The position numbers and the translations under genes were made by a program. A stretch of DNA of 64,000 nucleotides from Bugula neritina (Eukaryota; Bryozoa; Gymnolaemata; Cheilostomatida; Bugulidae), in NCBI GenBank assembly GCA_964035545.1, contig OZ037771.1, positions 10,423,408 through 10,487,407 of the forward strand, in the 5' to 3' direction. Shown in pieces: positions 60,163 through 64,000 of this stretch (positions are counted from its first letter, which is position 1; each line of letters starts with the position of its first letter). Below the pieces are notes generated by a model. It made no database searches. It saw only the letters and a program-made list of their open reading frames with translations, and was not told the DNA's origin.

Positions 60163-61834
60163 TACTAGATAGGGTTGCTAGATAGTGTTGCTAGATAGTG
60201 GTGCTAGATAGACTTGCTAGAAAGAGTTGCTATATAGTTTTGCCAGATGGAACCTAAACAAACATAAAATAATAGTGACATCCACAGTTGATGCTAATGG
60301 TTAAATTTTTACAATTGATTCTTTTTGAAAAGTAAATTCAGCACTGCTTCGGCCACATAAAGACTGTGTTTAATTGATAGAGGACAATACCTTCTATTTA
60401 TGAAATATCAACTTAAATTTACAGCTACAACTTAAATTTCGGTCATTCGCTTAAATTCGATGTAGGACTATGAGTAAGAATTAGTATAACTATTACTATA
60501 TCATTTATTACAAATGAGTCATTTTACTTAATTTAGTACACACTGGATATCTTCAGTTTTTGGCTATTTTTCACAATTTAGCTGGTAATGAACATGGTAT
60601 TTTGGCCAAAACTAGTAAAACACCAATAAATACACCTGAATAATCAAAGTTCTTTTTAATTTTGCTTCATTTCCTATGTTTTTCCCAATTATTCAGCTAG
60701 TTTTGGTTACCGACCGTTACGGTTTTTTCGTAACGGTCCGCACATATAGAATATCAAGTGCATATGACAATGACCTGTGCTTTAATGTTGGGGAATCCCC
60801 TTCCAGCCTTTTCTGTTATGCGTAGTTAAAACCAGCACATAAAAATAGCATGTATAGTAAATTTCAATTGATTTTGAGCAAACTTTAATGTTAGGTCATA
60901 AGTTGCTGGTGTGTACTAAATGAAGTAAACTGACTCAAATACTATTACTGCATTAATTTTAGTATAAGTGGTATTATCTCAGATTGGGTCAGGAGTTTAG
61001 TTCGCTTGCTACCGGAAAACCATGAAGACCAGTACTACCTGCATCAAGGGTCGGATTTTCAACGACTAAACTGGCACCCATCATCAATGTCGATGAGGAG
61101 GGTATAACTGGATACCCAGTAAGAACGAAATATAATATCTCCCAAAGGGTCGACTGACGCACCAGCTGGCTGTGATGCGGCCACATCCAGAGGCGTATAT
61201 AAACAAACCTATCTCACGGCTAGCCACTGCAGCAATGCAAAGATGCCAGCTTGTTTTGACTTGTTCCTGCCTCTGGAATACATCTATGCTCTGCCGAGAG
61301 AACAACTTTAGTAATGCAAGTCAAATGTTGCAAAGAGTTCTATGAAAAATGGTTGTCATCAAGCCTCGAGCATAAAACAGTCATTGTCGAATCGACTGAC
61401 TGCAGAGAGAGTATTATGTCTATTAGTATCAGTAGGAGTATCAGTGTTGCTATCAGTAAAAATGTCAGCCTCAGCTAAGTTTTAGTGTGAATGCTAACAG
61501 TACGACACTATGAAAAATGATATACTTACAATTTAAATTACTGCAAGCTCTCATATTTTCAGACAACTGGAGACAAAGCACCCACAGACTATAACTAACT
61601 TCACACCAAAACGCATGAGCACCGTGACACTCATACCTTAGTGACAGCAAGTAACTCACACTGCGAGTGTGACTGTGAATGAATTACTCAAACTTATCAT
61701 CACACTGGATCGCCTAAGACGGAAGAAAGGGTAGTATATTGGGCATCTATTGAACAATAGTCAAACAGTTAGTACTGGTTGGGCTGTATTGACTGAATAG
61801 GAACTTAATCCTGTCTATGTGGAGACTTCTGAGT
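60163..61834. other. No gene supported; small repeats and one hairpin
   Basis: 60163-60245 is a short array of TTGCTAGATAG-type units immediately upstream of the MRPS24 start codon. A perfect 10-bp hairpin stem (GACCGTTACG with CGTAACGGTC) is at 60712-60738. Around 61050-61300 the minus strand has scattered ankyrin-like strings in different frames, too broken to call. Nothing else seen. Confidence 0.45.
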
Positions 61835-62950
61835 TATTAAGTTGATTGTGGCTAATCTTCAGATCTCTTATAGTCCTTGAGATAAAACTGTCAATGTATT
61901 TGGCACTGTTAGCACCCACTGATCGAGGCTGTTCCTTTGCTTGGGAGCAAGTCTGTATGGCTTGTTTAGTAGGTCATCATAGGCAGAGCTGAGAACCAGA
62001 TGTTGTTCTTCTTTTGCCAGAAGTTTCAGAAAGTGATTAATTTATCTGGTTTTTCTTCTTTGTTCAAGAGTCTGTAGGCAGAGTTTTTTTATGACGCCTT
62101 CGACATCTCTGCATCCTTTACTATTAGCTATGAATCATACAGCACCCAATTGTGATTTTTACAAGTCAGATATATTCTTCTCGCAAATTGGGCCCCAAAC
62201 TGCACTAGCATACTCAAGGTGAGGTAGACACAATGCTTTGTATGAAACCAATTGTGCTCATTAAAGGGCCTAGTGGTGAGTTCTTATAACTAGACCTAAC
62301 TGTCTTCTAGCATCTAGTATTTTTTTATATATTTATATTGAACACGCAATATGACTGCAGTGTGACACCCAGGCACTTCGTAAAGTCTAGATAATCTAGC
62401 ACTGATGTATTCAACATGTAATTTGGAGTATTGTCTACAGAGTTAAAGTTTATGATTCTCCCCTTACAAATGGTGAATGACATACCCCACTTCTTGAGAA
62501 AATCTAGATTTTGCTGGAACTTACTGCGATCACTCAATGAGGCCATCTCCTGAAGGTGTCATCAGTAAAAAAGGCACATGAGCAGTCAAGACAGTCAAGC
62601 AAGTCATGGATGAAAATGAAGAAGAGCATTGGTCCTAAAACCAACCCTTGTGGCACACCTGAGATAACTTGTAACTGTATTGGATCTGAGGCATAACCCT
62701 GCAACACCCCTCACTGTGTACGATCAGTTAGGAGACTTTTTATTTAGTGTAGTGTGTATTCACCCAAATCAGCAATTTCTGAAAGCTTTTTCAATAGAAA
62801 TAGAAGAGCATGAGGCTCTTGATCAAATAGTTTAGTAAAGCTTGAAACAGCTGCATCAACAGTTTGGTGTGTATCTGTAAAACATGAAGCATTTCTTCAT
62901 CTTGTTAAGTTGCACAGGTTTGTCCCACAAGAGAACCTTTTTCTAAATTT
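61835..62950 (-). pseudogene. Decayed non-LTR (LINE) reverse transcriptase fragment
   Basis: Reading the minus strand from 62950 down gives KLSEIADLGEYTLH, then SLLTDRTQ, then ISGVPQGLVLGPMLFFIF, then FFTDDT (motif C intact). After a frameshift come FQQNLDFLKKWGMSFTICKG, LGVTLQ and, near 62200, LCLPHLEYASAVWGPI. The order palm, thumb, C-terminal region is that of jockey/CR1-type LINEs. Several stops and frameshifts and absent ends show it is dead. It differs in sequence from the copy in POLR1A intron 1. Confidence 0.85.
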
Positions 62951-64000
62951 GTGTTGCCTAACTTTTTGGCTTAGGCCTTAGAGTCAATAACTAAATTACT
63001 ATTAATATTAGCTAATTACTAATATTAATTAGTATATTAGTATCAATATATTTTTTGTTTTAAAAACATGCCGGGAGAGAGAGAGCTGGGATGCAATAAA
63101 CAAATAAACTAGTATTATTCAAGTGGTTATCCAGTGGATTAATTCCTAATTCATTTTGTGTACGAAATGAACAGCAATTCTTTTTACTTTACTAATACGA
63201 ATAGTAATACTCATACTCTTTTACTCTATAACTATAACTTTATAATACTAATACTAATAGTATTAGTAATACTGATACTTATACTTGTAGTTATACTCAC
63301 TTATAGTTATACTGACTACTTATATTTATAGTATTAGACTTAGTAATACTAATAGTAATAGTAGGTACATCAAATGATAATTTTCAAGTAACGCTTTACA
63401 GTTTAATTTTAGGTTAGATCGGTAGACAAGAAAATTTGAGTGAACTTCAATGCACTTTCAACAGGCAAGATCAACTACAAGTGCAGATATTAGCTTGTAA
63501 ATTTATGACGTTCAACCAGTTACCCGAGCAATTAAATCTTCACGCCATGAATGCTTTAGCGAACCCACTTATTTTCATGCGTTTAGCAACAATAGCGTAA
63601 TGGCTATCTCAAAAATCTACAAGTCTCAAGCATAGCCTTCCACTTAAATCATTATAACTAAATAGCTAAAGCATAATATCATCATATTAATACTTCAATT
63701 AATAGAAAACCTTTAGAGATGGTTTTAAAATATATTCATTTTACATATCTGTCACAAATTATAACTTAAATTATCGATTGAAAAACATGGATTTTTACTA
63801 TATTTTAACACTCCTTACCACAAGGAGCAGAGGATTTGAAGGGGTTCGTGATCATAAAATCAGTTTAATATAAGGCTCTGCTACACAATGATATTTTCAA
63901 ATTTTCTCTGCATGAACTATACTAAAAGTTATTAGCAAATCAAAAAGAGGTCTAAACAGGTTTTCTGTACTGAACGCTTTCCAGATTTTGCTCGGGCTAT
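62951..64000. other. No gene seen; dispersed repeat and low-complexity sequence
   Basis: 63080-63180 is an inverted copy of the repeat at 57462-57570. 63185-63370 is ACTAATAGTAAT-type low complexity, the same pairing of sequence types as at 57400-58210, so both sites may be copies of one larger repeat. The last ~600 bp is AT-rich with no feature I can name. Confidence 0.45.

Noticed and set aside
60989-61305. Ankyrin-like strings (HLCIAAVASREI, TPLDVAA, GSTGLH) on the minus strand
   Set aside because: They fall in different frames with spacing that does not match the 33-residue repeat; at most a fragmentary relic.

Overview
This is a eukaryotic, metazoan chromosomal window. Its genes are split into many short exons by GT-AG introns, and their products are best matched by animal proteins. 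The AT-rich composition, the intact Penelope-like element of a type common in marine invertebrates, and the introns packed with tandem repeats suggest an invertebrate. A sponge or other non-bilaterian is my best guess, but nothing in the sequence fixes the phylum.

Layout. (1) 775-10462, plus strand: the 3' part of a long coiled-coil protein gene that I do not recognise (16 exons visible, 5' end outside the window or not found). (2) 11283-14144: a structurally complete Penelope-like retroelement. It has an uninterrupted 699-residue RT plus GIY-YIG ORF and ~500 bp inverted terminal copies, and it lies between two TA microsatellites. (3) 14827-44230, plus strand: a complete 38-exon gene for the largest subunit of RNA polymerase I (POLR1A, 1759 residues). 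Its introns hold a dead LINE, a foldback element, more than a dozen minisatellites and four tRNA-Gly(GCC) genes set in inverted duplications. (4) 45111-53021, minus strand: a complete 15-exon UBE3A/E6AP orthologue (868 residues, AZUL to HECT), tail-to-tail with POLR1A and probably overlapping it in the 3' UTR. (5) 53812-57362: AT-rich terminal-repeat elements, one of which carries a 1.5 kb hAT insertion with a perfect 8-bp target duplication. (6) 59101-60162, minus strand: a complete 3-exon gene for mitochondrial ribosomal protein MRPS24 (167 residues). (7) 60163-64000: no gene seen; it holds a decayed LINE reverse transcriptase and dispersed repeats. A fifth tRNA-Gly lies in an intron of gene 1.

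POLR1A (rRNA synthesis), MRPS24 (mitochondrial translation) and the tRNA genes are all translation-related housekeeping functions. I see no operon or shared promoter, so the association may be accidental.

The most unusual feature is how the introns are built. Many are filled almost edge to edge by 13-46 bp tandem repeats. Many repeat units contain a splice-site-like string: pyrimidines followed by AG, or GTAAGT. In at least three places the real 5' splice site itself has been tandemly duplicated. Exon coordinates come from hand translation and were checked for reading-frame phase across every junction in all four genes.
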